A DNA stretch of 64,000 nucleotides, from NCBI GenBank assembly GCA_025499705.1, contig JAFMVE010000005.1, positions 1 to 64,000 on the forward strand, in the 5' to 3' direction. The position numbers and the translations under genes are program-made. The stretch is from Carboxylicivirga caseinilyticus (lineage in GTDB: Bacteria; Bacteroidota; Bacteroidia; Bacteroidales; Marinilabiliaceae). The notes beneath the pieces were generated by a model. It made no database searches. It saw nothing but the letters and a program-made list of their open reading frames with translations, and was not told the DNA's origin. Shown piece by piece: positions 43,662-52,888 of the stretch (position 1 is its first letter; each line of letters opens with the position of its first letter).

Positions 43662-44441
43662 TTAAAGTTTTAAAACGGTTCCGTGAGAGAAGCCATTTTT
43701 TAATCCGTCGGTATTGGAAATTACAATTTCTGCAACACCTCTTTTAAGAGCTGCAAAGCCATTATCGAGCTTTGGTATCATTCCATCGGAAATAATTCCT
43801 TCTTCTTTATACTGCTGATATAATTCTGTATCAAGCTTCTCAATAACAGAATCCTCATCCGAAGGATCTTTCAGTACTCCTTTCTTTTCAAAGCAGAAAG
43901 CCAGTTGAACTTTAAAATCCATTGCCAAGGATTTTGCCAGCTCTGATGCCATTGTATCAGCATTTGTATTTAACAGCTGACCTTTGCCATTGTGAGTAAT
44001 TGGTGCAACAACAGGTATTACATCTGCGTTGATTAAGTCCAGTAACTGCTCAACATTCACTCCAACAACATCACCTACATAACCATAGTCAATATCTTTG
44101 ACCTCACGTTTTTTAGCGCGTACAACATCCAGATCTGCACCACAAAGACCGATGGCCGATTTATTCATTGATTGTAATTGGGCTACAATATTTTTATTAA
44201 CCAATCCAGCATATACCATCACCACAACCTTCAGCGTTTCAGCATCAGTAATACGTCTTCCATCCACCATTTGAGTTTTGATACCCAAGGCTTCTGAAAT
44301 GGCTGTAGCAGATCTTCCTCCTCCATGCACCAGAATTTTCTTTCCTGCTATCTTCGAAAAATCATTAATAAAAGAAGTAAGTGTATCGGGATTCTCGACC
44401 ACTTTACCTCCTACCTTTACTATGGTTAAGCGTTCTTGCAT
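43662..44441 (-). CDS. argB: N-acylglutamate kinase
   Basis: This phosphorylates N-acetyl- or N-succinylglutamate. The 259-residue amino-acid-kinase fold shows TIVKVGGKVVENP, VHGGGRSATAISEALGI, LNTNADTMASELAKSL and a C-terminal IPKLDNGFAALKRGV. It is short, without the N-terminal helix of arginine-inhibited hexameric forms, so it may not be the feedback-controlled step. It lies 6 bases after the carbamoyltransferase gene. Confidence 0.93.
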   Translation of the reverse strand: MQERLTIVKVGGKVVENPDTLTSFINDFSKIAGKKILVHGGGRSATAISEALGIKTQMVDGRRITDAETLKVVVMVYAGLVNKNIVAQLQSMNKSAIGLCGADLDVVRAKKREVKDIDYGYVGDVVGVNVEQLLDLINADVIPVVAPITHNGKGQLLNTNADTMASELAKSLAMDFKVQLAFCFEKKGVLKDPSDEDSVIEKLDTELYQQYKEEGIISDGMIPKLDNGFAALKRGVAEIVISNTDGLKNGFSHGTVLKL

Positions 44442-44447
44442 TTGTTT

Positions 44448-45398
44448 TTACTTTAAACTTTCAAGCATTCGTTTTATAACTACCTGAGCCGAAACCACCC
44501 TATTGGCCGCTTCTTCAACTACAATACTATTCTCACTATCAATAACAGCATCGGTTACAATCATATTACGACGAACAGGCAAACAGTGCATGAACTTGGC
44601 ATTATTGGTTAAAGCCATCTTTTCTTCATCAACCGTCCAACTCATATCTTTCGACAGAATCTTTCCATATTCATTATAAGAAGCCCAGTTTTTAGCATAT
44701 ATAAAATCAGCACCTTCAAAAGCTTTTTTCTGATCGTACTCAATGGTTACTCCATTGCTGAATTCAGGTGCCAACTCATAACCTTCGGGATGCGTCACAA
44801 CCAATTCCACATCTGCTTCTTTCATCCACTCTACAAATGAGTTAGGTACTGCCTGTGGCAATGCACGGGGATGTGGTGCCCATGTAAGAACCACCTTTGG
44901 CTTAGCCTTTGTTTTATGTTCTTCTATTGTAAATAAATCAGCAAAAGCCTGTAAAGGATGACGCGTTGCACTTTCCATGCTTATAACCGGAACACCAGAA
45001 AATTCAATAAACTGATTCAGGATACGCTCCTCATAATCGGCATTTTTGTCTTCAAATGAAGCAAACGATCGAACAGCAATGATATCACAATAACGTCCGA
45101 TTACAGGAACAGCTTCACGCAAATGTTCCGGCTTATCTCCGTCCATCACCACACCGAATTCCGTTTCCAGTTTCCAGCCATCATTATTTACGTCTAACAC
45201 TATCACGTTCATACCAAGATTCATAGCTGCCTTCTGCGTACTTAAACGGGTGCGCAGGCTTGAATTGAAAAAAATCATCACAATGGTTTTATTCTTACCT
45301 AAAGTATCCCATGCATAAGGATTTTTTTTCACTTCAGCCGCTTCTTTCAAAGCCTGGCTTAAATCTCCAATATCATCAACAGTTAAATAACGTCTCAT
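44448..45398 (-). CDS. argF': N-succinylornithine (or N-acetylornithine) carbamoyltransferase
   Basis: This transferase carbamoylates N-acylornithine, the Bacteroidota and Xanthomonas variant of the pathway. The 316-residue protein has the carbamoyl phosphate loop NSSLRTRLS, the MESATRHPLQAFADLF block and FMHCLPVRRNM. The substrate-selecting position in MDGDKPEHL is Pro at residue 90. In the characterised enzymes Pro90 (Bacteroides fragilis) goes with succinylornithine and Glu92 (Xanthomonas) with acetylornithine. This predicts the succinyl form. No ordinary ornithine carbamoyltransferase is present in the window. Confidence 0.93.
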   Translation of the reverse strand: MRRYLTVDDIGDLSQALKEAAEVKKNPYAWDTLGKNKTIVMIFFNSSLRTRLSTQKAAMNLGMNVIVLDVNNDGWKLETEFGVVMDGDKPEHLREAVPVIGRYCDIIAVRSFASFEDKNADYEERILNQFIEFSGVPVISMESATRHPLQAFADLFTIEEHKTKAKPKVVLTWAPHPRALPQAVPNSFVEWMKEADVELVVTHPEGYELAPEFSNGVTIEYDQKKAFEGADFIYAKNWASYNEYGKILSKDMSWTVDEEKMALTNNAKFMHCLPVRRNMIVTDAVIDSENSIVVEEAANRVVSAQVVIKRMLESLK

Positions 45399-45496
45399 CC
45401 CTGTGTGTTTTATTTAATTTGTAAGTTTTGAGTAGTATTCAGTTGTTATCAAAAAACAAACTCTTTCTACATTAAACTTTATCATTTATAGTTTAA

Positions 45497-46741
45497 TTAA
45501 TCTCTTATGTGTCCTTCTCCTCTAACAATCCATTTATAGCTGGTTAGCTCTTTCAAAGCCATCGGACCGCGAGCATGTAGTTTTTGGGTACTAATTCCAA
45601 TCTCGGCACCTAAGCCAAATTGAGCACCATCAGTAAATGCCGTACTGGCATTGACATAAACAACAGCTGCATCCACCTCATTCAGGTAACGCTGAATTCT
45701 GTCGTCATCCTGTGAAATTATTGCCTCGCTGTGTTTGGAACTGTATTGATAGACATGATCCAAAGCTTCATCAAAGGTTCCTACCGTTTTAATTGACATT
45801 TTGTACGAGAGGAATTCAGTGCCAAAATCCTTTTCTGTAGCTTTTTTTAATAAAGCAGCTGGATATAATCCATCCAGTTTTTTATGGGATGCATCGTCTG
45901 CAAAAATCTCTACTTGCTCTTTTGCCATCGGATGTACCAATACAGGCAAATCATTTAACCTGCTTTTATGAAGAATCAAACAATCCAAGGCATTACAAAC
46001 ACTCACCCTTCGTGTTTTTGCATTAAAAATGACCTGTTGCCCCACATTTAGGTCCGCTGACTCATCGAAATAAGTATGTACTATGCCTGCACCTGTTTCA
46101 ATCACAGGAATCTTAGCATTCTCACGAACATAATTAATTAATCCCTGTGAGCCACGAGGTATCAGTACATCAACAAAACCATCTGCTTTCAACAACTCTT
46201 CGGTTGCCTTTCTATCGGCCGGCAATAGCTGTAATATATCCGGATTAACGCCATGATCGCGCAACACGTTATGAATAACCTTAACCAGCTCGAGGTTACT
46301 ATATTCGGCATCACTACCTCCTTTAAGCACACAGGCATTACCCGATCTCAAACAAAGTGCAAAAACATCAACAGTAACATTAGGCCTTGATTCATAGATA
46401 ATTCCAACAACACCCAATGCAACACGTTTCTTCTCTAATTTCAAACCATTGGGCAATACTTTTTCTTCCAGCACTTCACCTACCGGAACAGGCAATTCAG
46501 CCACACTTTCCAGATCAGAGGCAATACTCTCGAGTCTTTCAGATGTAAGTTTCAAACGATCATATCTGGGATCAGCAGGATCCATCCTGTCTAAATCAGC
46601 TTTATTAGCTTCCAAAATTCTGGTCTCATCAACCAATAATGCTTTACTCAAAGACCTTAAAATAGCCTCTGACTGCTTCTCTCCTAATGTTGCCAGGCTA
46701 CGGGCGGCGTTTTTTACTTTTTGAAAATAACTTTCGTACAT
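45497..46741 (-). CDS. proA: Glutamate-5-semialdehyde dehydrogenase
   Basis: This second step of proline synthesis reduces glutamyl 5-phosphate with NADPH. The 414-residue protein shows [52 protein letters not shown], the cysteine motif [13 protein letters not shown] and [19 protein letters not shown]. It lies 3 bases after proB. A 98-base gap separates it from argF'. Confidence 0.96.
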   Translation of the reverse strand: MYESYFQKVKNAARSLATLGEKQSEAILRSLSKALLVDETRILEANKADLDRMDPADPRYDRLKLTSERLESIASDLESVAELPVPVGEVLEEKVLPNGLKLEKKRVALGVVGIIYESRPNVTVDVFALCLRSGNACVLKGGSDAEYSNLELVKVIHNVLRDHGVNPDILQLLPADRKATEELLKADGFVDVLIPRGSQGLINYVRENAKIPVIETGAGIVHTYFDESADLNVGQQVIFNAKTRRVSVCNALDCLILHKSRLNDLPVLVHPMAKEQVEIFADDASHKKLDGLYPAALLKKATEKDFGTEFLSYKMSIKTVGTFDEALDHVYQYSSKHSEAIISQDDDRIQRYLNEVDAAVVYVNASTAFTDGAQFGLGAEIGISTQKLHARGPMALKELTSYKWIVRGEGHIRD

Positions 46742-46744
46742 AGC

Positions 46745-47848
46745 TTAAGACTTTTGGGGCTCGTTAATTAGTTCAGGATACAAATACAAATAATCGTAAT
46801 GCACCAGAGGTTTATATCTTGAATCGCTTAAATGCTCTTCTGCTTTTTTATGATCATAGGCAGCTTTACCAATTCCGATGATCTGATTTTCTTCGTTCTT
46901 AATCCGAATCAAATCACCTTTTTTAAAGCTTCCATTAAAAGAAACTACTCCAGCCAGCAATAAACTTACTGCTTTAGGCGAATACAGTGCGTCACAAGCA
47001 CCTTTATTAATCTTTACTTCAGCCTGAGCAAAACCTTCAGAATAAGCCATCCATTGCTTAATTGCCGTTTTTGGTTCAGATGCTTCGAAATGCGTATGCT
47101 CAAGTGTTTCATTGCTTTGTAACAAATCCAGCAAAACATTATCTCTGGTTCCGTTTGCAATATGAACATCAATCCCTGACAAAGCAGTTTTCTTGGCAAT
47201 ATTGCATTTCGTCAACATACCACCTCTGCCAAAATCAGATTTTGTTGTTGAGATATATTTACTCAGATCCTCGTCGTTACTTGATATCTTTTGAATCACA
47301 ACCGATCCTGGCTCATCAGGATGACCATTGTAAATACCGTTAATATTAGATAGTATAACCAAGCCTTTACATCCCATCATAGATGCCATCATCCCACTCA
47401 ATTCATCATTATCGGTAAACATCAAAGCTGTTACAGAAACGGCATCATTTTCGTTAACGATTGGCAAAATATTGTTTTCCCAGAGTGCCGAAACACAATT
47501 CTTCATGTTCAGATAATGCTCACGGGTTCTGAAATCCTGCTTTGTCACCAATACCTGGGCAACCTGAATGTTATGCTTCGCAAATAATTCGGAGTAAAGA
47601 TTTGTGAGTTTAACCTGTCCAACCGAAGACAACACCTGCCTTTGTGAGACACGATCCAGTTTTTTATCCATCTTAATCAATCCTCTGGCTGAAGCCACCG
47701 CACCCGATGAAACCAAAACGATTTTTTTACCGGATTGATGCAATGCAGCAATCTGATCCACCAAATGACTGACTCTATCCTGATTAAGGCCGCCAGAACT
47801 ATTAGCTAATACGTTGGATCCTATTTTAATGGTTAATTTCGAGTACAT
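46745..47848 (-). CDS. proB: Glutamate 5-kinase
   Basis: This first step of proline synthesis is feedback inhibited by proline in characterised relatives. The 367-residue protein has an amino-acid-kinase domain (LTIKIGSNVLAN, VLVSSGAVASARGLI, LPIVNENDAVSV, FGRGGMLTKCNIAKKTALSG) and a C-terminal PUA domain (about 270-355), as in E. coli ProB. It overlaps proC by one base and precedes proA, an unbroken proCBA block. Confidence 0.96.
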   Translation of the reverse strand: MYSKLTIKIGSNVLANSSGGLNQDRVSHLVDQIAALHQSGKKIVLVSSGAVASARGLIKMDKKLDRVSQRQVLSSVGQVKLTNLYSELFAKHNIQVAQVLVTKQDFRTREHYLNMKNCVSALWENNILPIVNENDAVSVTALMFTDNDELSGMMASMMGCKGLVILSNINGIYNGHPDEPGSVVIQKISSNDEDLSKYISTTKSDFGRGGMLTKCNIAKKTALSGIDVHIANGTRDNVLLDLLQSNETLEHTHFEASEPKTAIKQWMAYSEGFAQAEVKINKGACDALYSPKAVSLLLAGVVSFNGSFKKGDLIRIKNEENQIIGIGKAAYDHKKAEEHLSDSRYKPLVHYDYLYLYPELINEPQKS

Positions 47849-48651
47849 TACTTCTTGCTATTCTCAATCTTATTAAACGATGTCAACAAACCTTTTATCA
47901 ATGAAGAGCTGAAACCCTGATGTTCCATCTCGTTCAATCCGGAAATTGTTACACCACGCGGGGTTGTAACTTTGTCAATCTCGTCTTCGGGGTGATTCCC
48001 TTTTTGAATAAGCAAGTCTGCAGCACCTTTTACTGTTTGGGCTGCTATCTGCAGTGCCAGTTTTGAGCCGAACCCAATTTCTATACCGCCCTGGGTAGCA
48101 GCACGGATAAAACGCATAGCAAAGGCGATACCACAAGCTGCCAATACTGTTGATGCTGCCATTAATTCTTCAGGAACAATCAGTGCCTGCCCCATTTGTT
48201 CAAACAAAGCTATGACTGTTTCTTCCTGCTTTTGGGTAGCATTGTGCGACGATACACAGGTCATTGATTCACCTATCTCAATGGCAGTATTGGGCATTGC
48301 TCTGAAAATAGGCAACGACATTCCACAATATTTCTCAATTTGTTCTGAAGATACGCCTGTTGCCAGAGAAATAACGATGGTCTCTTTTGTTAAAGCCGGA
48401 GTGATCTCATCAATCACCTCCTCTATCTGATAAGGTTTAACAGCCAGAAATACAACATCAGCATCTTTTGTAGCCAACAAATTATTATCTGTAACAACTA
48501 CGCCTTGATCAGCAAAGTTGCTTAACAACTTAATACGTCTTCGTGTAATGGTTAACTGAGATGGTTTTACTAATCCTTTATCAATAATACCAGCAGCGAT
48601 TGCTGAGCCCAGGTTGCCTCCTCCGATAATGGTTAATTTAGCTACTTCCAT
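47848..48651 (-). CDS. proC: Pyrroline-5-carboxylate reductase
   Basis: This last step of proline synthesis reduces pyrroline-5-carboxylate. The 267-residue protein has the N-terminal dinucleotide fold TIIGGGNLGSAIAAGIIDKG, then FRAMPNTAIEIGESMTC and the C-terminal signature GAADLLIQKGNHPEDEIDKV and TTPRGVTISGLNEMEHQGF. It is the first gene of the proC-proB-proA block and follows the HNH-derived gene by 126 bases. Confidence 0.96.
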   Translation of the reverse strand: MEVAKLTIIGGGNLGSAIAAGIIDKGLVKPSQLTITRRRIKLLSNFADQGVVVTDNNLLATKDADVVFLAVKPYQIEEVIDEITPALTKETIVISLATGVSSEQIEKYCGMSLPIFRAMPNTAIEIGESMTCVSSHNATQKQEETVIALFEQMGQALIVPEELMAASTVLAACGIAFAMRFIRAATQGGIEIGFGSKLALQIAAQTVKGAADLLIQKGNHPEDEIDKVTTPRGVTISGLNEMEHQGFSSSLIKGLLTSFNKIENSKK

Positions 48652-48777
48652 GTTGCGATAATTTGAGAAATCTTAGTGTTGATTTATAATTGAAAACCTT
48701 TTTAGAGATTATAAATTTACACAAAACTCCCAAATAATCGATAATCAGATCTATCAGGGCGACTATTATTAGGTCAA

Positions 48778-49374
48778 CTAATGCTTCTCGCCTTTAACTT
48801 CTTCAATATCTACTTTGATATGAGACCAGTTTTCACCTGATTTTATCCGATATAACTGCATCTCACTAATTCCAAATTGTTTGGCAATTAACTTCAGGCG
48901 GGTTTTTCGATTCGGATCAAAGATTTTCTTTTTCAATCGTATCACCTGAGTTGCAGTTAACTTATGACCTTGCTGAGTTTTCCGTGTTTTTTGTTTTTCT
49001 CTGGCTTTAAGAACCAATGGGTTTTGTTGTTGATGTTCAAACATCTCCTTTTTGGAAGCCCATTTCAGGTTATCAATGTAATTATTTGATTTATTGTAAT
49101 CTTTATGTATTACAAAGGTCTGATCATCTGAATCTTTTGGAATAAACAATTCGGCTACCAGCTTATGCACATAAAACGTTTTTGATTTACCATAAGGCCT
49201 TAAGGGTAATGTTGGATAACCTCTCAACATTCCACCTCTTATAACATCGGCATCCTCAGGTTTATCAATATAACTTATTATTCTTCCATAATTTGAAATT
49301 GAGTAACGCTTCATTAAAGCGCCTTCTCCGAATTTCAATTCCTTCCATTCTTCGTTCCAGTATGATCTAACCAT
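48778..49374 (-). CDS. NUMOD4/HNH-derived DNA-binding protein
   Basis: A 198-residue protein with a NUMOD4 motif (EEWKELKFGEG, RYSISNYGRIISY), an HNH_3-like region (H70 in VHKLVAELFIP, then FVIHKDYNKSNNYIDNLKW) and a C-terminal helix-turn-helix (KLTATQVIRLKKK, IAKQFGISEMQLYRIKSG). Homing endonucleases of this class normally have Asn or Asp before the second His; here it is Ile (I89-H90), so cleavage may be lost. It is not inside an intron and lies 15 bases after argD in the arginine/proline cluster. I recall near-identical layouts in other Bacteroidota as a fixed chromosomal gene, which suggests domestication as a regulator. Confidence 0.8.
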   Translation of the reverse strand: MVRSYWNEEWKELKFGEGALMKRYSISNYGRIISYIDKPEDADVIRGGMLRGYPTLPLRPYGKSKTFYVHKLVAELFIPKDSDDQTFVIHKDYNKSNNYIDNLKWASKKEMFEHQQQNPLVLKAREKQKTRKTQQGHKLTATQVIRLKKKIFDPNRKTRLKLIAKQFGISEMQLYRIKSGENWSHIKVDIEEVKGEKH

Positions 49375-49389
49375 CTAAATTAATATAAG

Positions 49390-50520
49390 TTAACCACTTT
49401 CAATAGCATCACCCAGGCTATTCATAAAATAGTCTACGTGACTCCTCTTGAGTGTTAGAGGAGGTAATAACCTCATTGTATTTGTGCCGGAAACGCCAGT
49501 AAAAATATGATTTTTTCTTAATAATCCACTCCTTAATTTACTTACCTCGGAAGTAAGTTCAACACCTATCATCAACCCAACACCTCTAACTTCCTTAAAT
49601 TTATTGGTTTTGATAAGTTCATTTTTTAATAAATTTCCTTGCTCAAAACTATTTTCAACCAGTTTTTCTTCCTTAATAACTTCCAAAACAGCAAGGGAAG
49701 CTGCACAAGCCAGGTGATTCCCTCCAAAAGTTGTTCCGAGAAGTCCATAGCTTGGCTCAATATCCGGGGAAATTAATACCCCACCAACAGGAAATCCATT
49801 ACCCATACCTTTAGCCATGGTTACCATATCTGGCTTTAAGCTGGTATATTGAAAGGCAAAAAACTTTCCACTTCTGCCATACCCCGATTGTATCTCATCG
49901 AGAATAAGCATTGTTCCATGTTTTTTACATAACTTTTCCAATCCTTCCATAAAACCAGCATCCGGTATAACAATACCACCAATACCCTGAATACCTTCTA
50001 TTATTACCGCTGCAACATCATTTTTTGAAAGAGATTTTTCAACTGCTTCCAAATCATTCAATGGTAAAATTTCCTTCTGATGATCAGCATTAAATGGAGC
50101 AACAATCTTTGGATTATCAGTAATGGCAACAGCTCCTGAAGTACGACCATGAAAACCTTTTTTGAAAGAAATGATCTTACTTCGTCCTGTTTTAAAAGAG
50201 GCAAGTTTTAAGGCATTTTCATTTGCCTCAGCACCCGAATTACACAAAAACAATTGATAATCGGGCATACCCGAAGCTTCGCCCAATTTTTCTGCCAGTT
50301 CGTTTTGCAAAGGATTCTGAACAGAATTACTGTAAAAGCCAATCTTATTAACCTGATCTGTTATGCGTTCTATATAATGAGGGTGACTATGTCCAATGGA
50401 AATAACAGCATGACCACCGTATAAATCAAGATATTTATTCCCCTGATCATCCCACACATAGCAGTCTAATCCTTTAACAGGAGTAATATCAAACAACGGA
50501 TAAACGTCGAAAAGTTTCAT
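49390..50520 (-). CDS. argD: N-acylornithine aminotransferase
   Basis: A PLP-dependent class III aminotransferase of 376 residues that converts N-acylglutamate semialdehyde to N-acylornithine. It has the PLP contact FLCNSGAEANENALKLA, LILDEIQSGYGRSGKFF, the Schiff-base lysine in MVTMAKGMGNGFPVGG and TFGGNHLACAASLAVLE. The acyl group is probably succinyl in this organism (inference from ArgF'). A 166-base gap with two hairpins separates it from argC. Confidence 0.94.
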   Translation of the reverse strand: MKLFDVYPLFDITPVKGLDCYVWDDQGNKYLDLYGGHAVISIGHSHPHYIERITDQVNKIGFYSNSVQNPLQNELAEKLGEASGMPDYQLFLCNSGAEANENALKLASFKTGRSKIISFKKGFHGRTSGAVAITDNPKIVAPFNADHQKEILPLNDLEAVEKSLSKNDVAAVIIEGIQGIGGIVIPDAGFMEGLEKLCKKHGTMLILDEIQSGYGRSGKFFAFQYTSLKPDMVTMAKGMGNGFPVGGVLISPDIEPSYGLLGTTFGGNHLACAASLAVLEVIKEEKLVENSFEQGNLLKNELIKTNKFKEVRGVGLMIGVELTSEVSKLRSGLLRKNHIFTGVSGTNTMRLLPPLTLKRSHVDYFMNSLGDAIESG

Positions 50521-50588
50521 AGTACTGTGTTTTATAATGAATTAACAGTATTATTAAATCGTAAAAAGTTGGAAAAGGAATGGATGTT

Positions 50589-50642
50589 GTACCACAGACT
50601 CGTTAGTCTGCAGTACAGGCAAGTATGGAGTCGTACTCTATA
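50589..50642. repeat. Tandem hairpins between argC and argD (REP-like)
   Basis: Two stems occur in a row: GTAC-CA-CAGACT, loop CGTT, AGTCTG-CA-GTAC (50589-50616) and TATGGAGT, loop CGT, ACTCTATA (50624-50642). No T run follows on either strand, so a terminator is unlikely. Palindromes of the CAGACT...AGTCTG kind resemble REP elements moved by TnpA-REP transposases (recalled). No other copy was seen in this window. Confidence 0.5.
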
Positions 50643-50686
50643 CAAAGAAGAATGAACACCTAAAAATTTAAACCAAATAAACCTGC

Positions 50687-51658
50687 CTAAAATGCGACGG
50701 GTTTGAGGAGTAGCCCCATTACTTCATCCAAACCAAAAAGAATATTCATATTTTGTACCGCCTGACCGGAAGCCCCTTTGAGCAAGTTGTCGATCACGCT
50801 TACTATATGTATTTTATTATTGTGTTTTTTAACTTGCACCACTGCCTTATTAGTATTTACTACCATTTTCACATCCGGACTTTTATCTGTAACTATGGTA
50901 AAAGGATGCGGCTCGTAATACTTTCTGTATAGTTCCTTTGCTTCAGTTTCACTTAAGTCACAATCCAAATATACCGAAGCCAAAATACCTCTAGGAAAAT
51001 TACCACGCATCGGAACAAAGTTGATTTCCTTTTCAAAACCAGACTGCAACTGAACCATGGTTTCTCCAATTTCTCCTAAATGCTGATGCGAGAATGATTT
51101 ATAAACAGATGCATTGTTGTTACGCCAGCTAAAATGAGTGGTTGCACTTGGTGCCTGTCCGGCCCCTGTAGAACCTGTTATGGCATGTATGTGAATCTCA
51201 TTTAGCAAACCTTTAGAAGCAAGTGGTAACAAAGCCAATTGTATGGCTGTTGCAAAACACCCCGGATTGGCAATTTTATCCGCTTTCTTAATTTGATCAA
51301 GGTTGCACTCCGGTAATCCATACACAAAACCATCGGCATCTTTATTCAATCTGAAATCGTTACTCAGATCGATAATTTTACCTTTGTATGATTCAGGCAT
51401 TTCATCCACAAACGATTTTGAACGCCCATGTCCCATACACAAAAACAATACATTTGCATTATCGTAATCCACTTCGGCAACAAAGTTCATATCAATATCT
51501 CCAATCAAATCAGCATGAATGCTACAAACATCCAATCCTGCCTGACTGTTACTTTGAATAAAACTAATTTCTGCCTGTGGATGATGAACCAGTAAACGAA
51601 TCAACTCACCGGCGGTATAACCGGCCCCACCAACTATGCCAACTTTAATCTTCTGCAT
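50687..51658 (-). CDS. argC: N-acyl-gamma-glutamyl-phosphate reductase
   Basis: This NADPH enzyme of 323 residues reduces N-acylglutamyl phosphate to the semialdehyde. It has the N-terminal VGIVGGAGYTAGELIRLL dinucleotide site, the catalytic cysteine in IANPGCFATAIQLAL, and FVPMRGNFPRGILASVYL. The sequence is the usual long form. Its first 14 bases overlap the end of argG, showing translational coupling. Confidence 0.95.
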   Translation of the reverse strand: MQKIKVGIVGGAGYTAGELIRLLVHHPQAEISFIQSNSQAGLDVCSIHADLIGDIDMNFVAEVDYDNANVLFLCMGHGRSKSFVDEMPESYKGKIIDLSNDFRLNKDADGFVYGLPECNLDQIKKADKIANPGCFATAIQLALLPLASKGLLNEIHIHAITGSTGAGQAPSATTHFSWRNNNASVYKSFSHQHLGEIGETMVQLQSGFEKEINFVPMRGNFPRGILASVYLDCDLSETEAKELYRKYYEPHPFTIVTDKSPDVKMVVNTNKAVVQVKKHNNKIHIVSVIDNLLKGASGQAVQNMNILFGLDEVMGLLLKPVAF

Positions 51659-52862
51659 CCTCTAAATTCAGTTCCCCTTTATTTACTGCGTTATATATTT
51701 TCATTGGAGTAGATAAGATGGTGGTAAATCCTTCAACATCTGAGGCAGACCATGCCTTATTCATTTCACCATACTCACCAAATACACTACTCATTAAATC
51801 ATGTTCTGATTCAATTCCAACCACCTGAAAGTGATAAGGTTTTAGTTTGATAATAACCTTACCAGTAACATTTCGTTGAGTACTTTCAAGGAATTTCTCA
51901 ATATCGCGCATGGATGGTTCCAGGTATTGCGACTCATGTAAAAACATTCCGTACCAGTTACCCAATTGTTCCTTCCAATGCATTTGCCACTTGGTAAGAA
52001 CATGCTTTTCCAACACATGGTGAGCTTTGATAATTACTAAAGGCGCAGCAGCCTCAAACCCTACTCTACCCTTAATTCCGATGATAGTATCACCCACATG
52101 CATGTCTCTGCCAACTGCATATGGCGCAGCAAATCCTTCAATGGCTTTTATAGCATCAATTTTATTATCGTAAGCCTGTCCATTGATTTTACTAAGTTCA
52201 CCTTTCTCAAAATCGATGGTTAAAGTTTCCTCTCCATCTTTTACCATCTGACTTGGATAAGCCGCTTCAGGTAAAGTTTGATTGGAAGTTAAAGTTTCTT
52301 TTCCTCCAATACTTGTTCCCCAAAGACCCTTATTAATGGAATATTCCATTTTGGTCCAGTCGCGATTGATTCCACGTTTTTTTAAGAAGTCAATCTCAGC
52401 TTCACGTGATAACTGCAACTCACGAATAGGTGCGATCACCTTAATTTCAGGAGCTAATACCTGAAAAGTCAGATCAAATCTAACCTGGTCGTTACCTGCA
52501 CCTGTACTACCGTGAGCAATGTATTTAGCACCAATTTTTCGTGCATACTCAACAATAGCAAGAGCCTGAAAGATACGCTCTGAGCTAACAGATAAAGGAT
52601 AAGTATTATTTTTTAACACATTGCCATAAATCATATAACGAATACAGCGCTGATAATAGCGATCGGTAACATCTAAAGCAATATGTTTGGTTACACCTAA
52701 TTCATAGGCTTTACCCTCAATATCCTTTAATTCAGTTTCAGAAAAACCACCGGTATTGGCTAAAGCCGAATACACGTCCAGTTGCCTTTCCTCGGTCAGG
52801 TACTTTACACAAAATGATGTATCTAATCCTCCGCTATACGCTAAAACTACTTTATCCTTCAT
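51645..52862 (-). CDS. argG: Argininosuccinate synthase
   Basis: This enzyme joins citrulline and aspartate with ATP. It has the N-type PP-loop VLAYSGGLDTSFCVKYL, the IAHGSTGAGNDQVRFDL motif and EYSINKGLWGTSIGGKE. The start ATG 52862 gives 405 residues. An in-frame GTG at 52889 shares a base with the upstream stop codon and is less likely. It lies 26 bases after the GNAT gene and overlaps argC. Confidence 0.95.
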   Translation of the reverse strand: MKDKVVLAYSGGLDTSFCVKYLTEERQLDVYSALANTGGFSETELKDIEGKAYELGVTKHIALDVTDRYYQRCIRYMIYGNVLKNNTYPLSVSSERIFQALAIVEYARKIGAKYIAHGSTGAGNDQVRFDLTFQVLAPEIKVIAPIRELQLSREAEIDFLKKRGINRDWTKMEYSINKGLWGTSIGGKETLTSNQTLPEAAYPSQMVKDGEETLTIDFEKGELSKINGQAYDNKIDAIKAIEGFAAPYAVGRDMHVGDTIIGIKGRVGFEAAAPLVIIKAHHVLEKHVLTKWQMHWKEQLGNWYGMFLHESQYLEPSMRDIEKFLESTQRNVTGKVIIKLKPYHFQVVGIESEHDLMSSVFGEYGEMNKAWSASDVEGFTTILSTPMKIYNAVNKGELNLEDAED

Positions 52863-52888
52863 CTTTTTAATGTTAGCTTTCTTTATCA

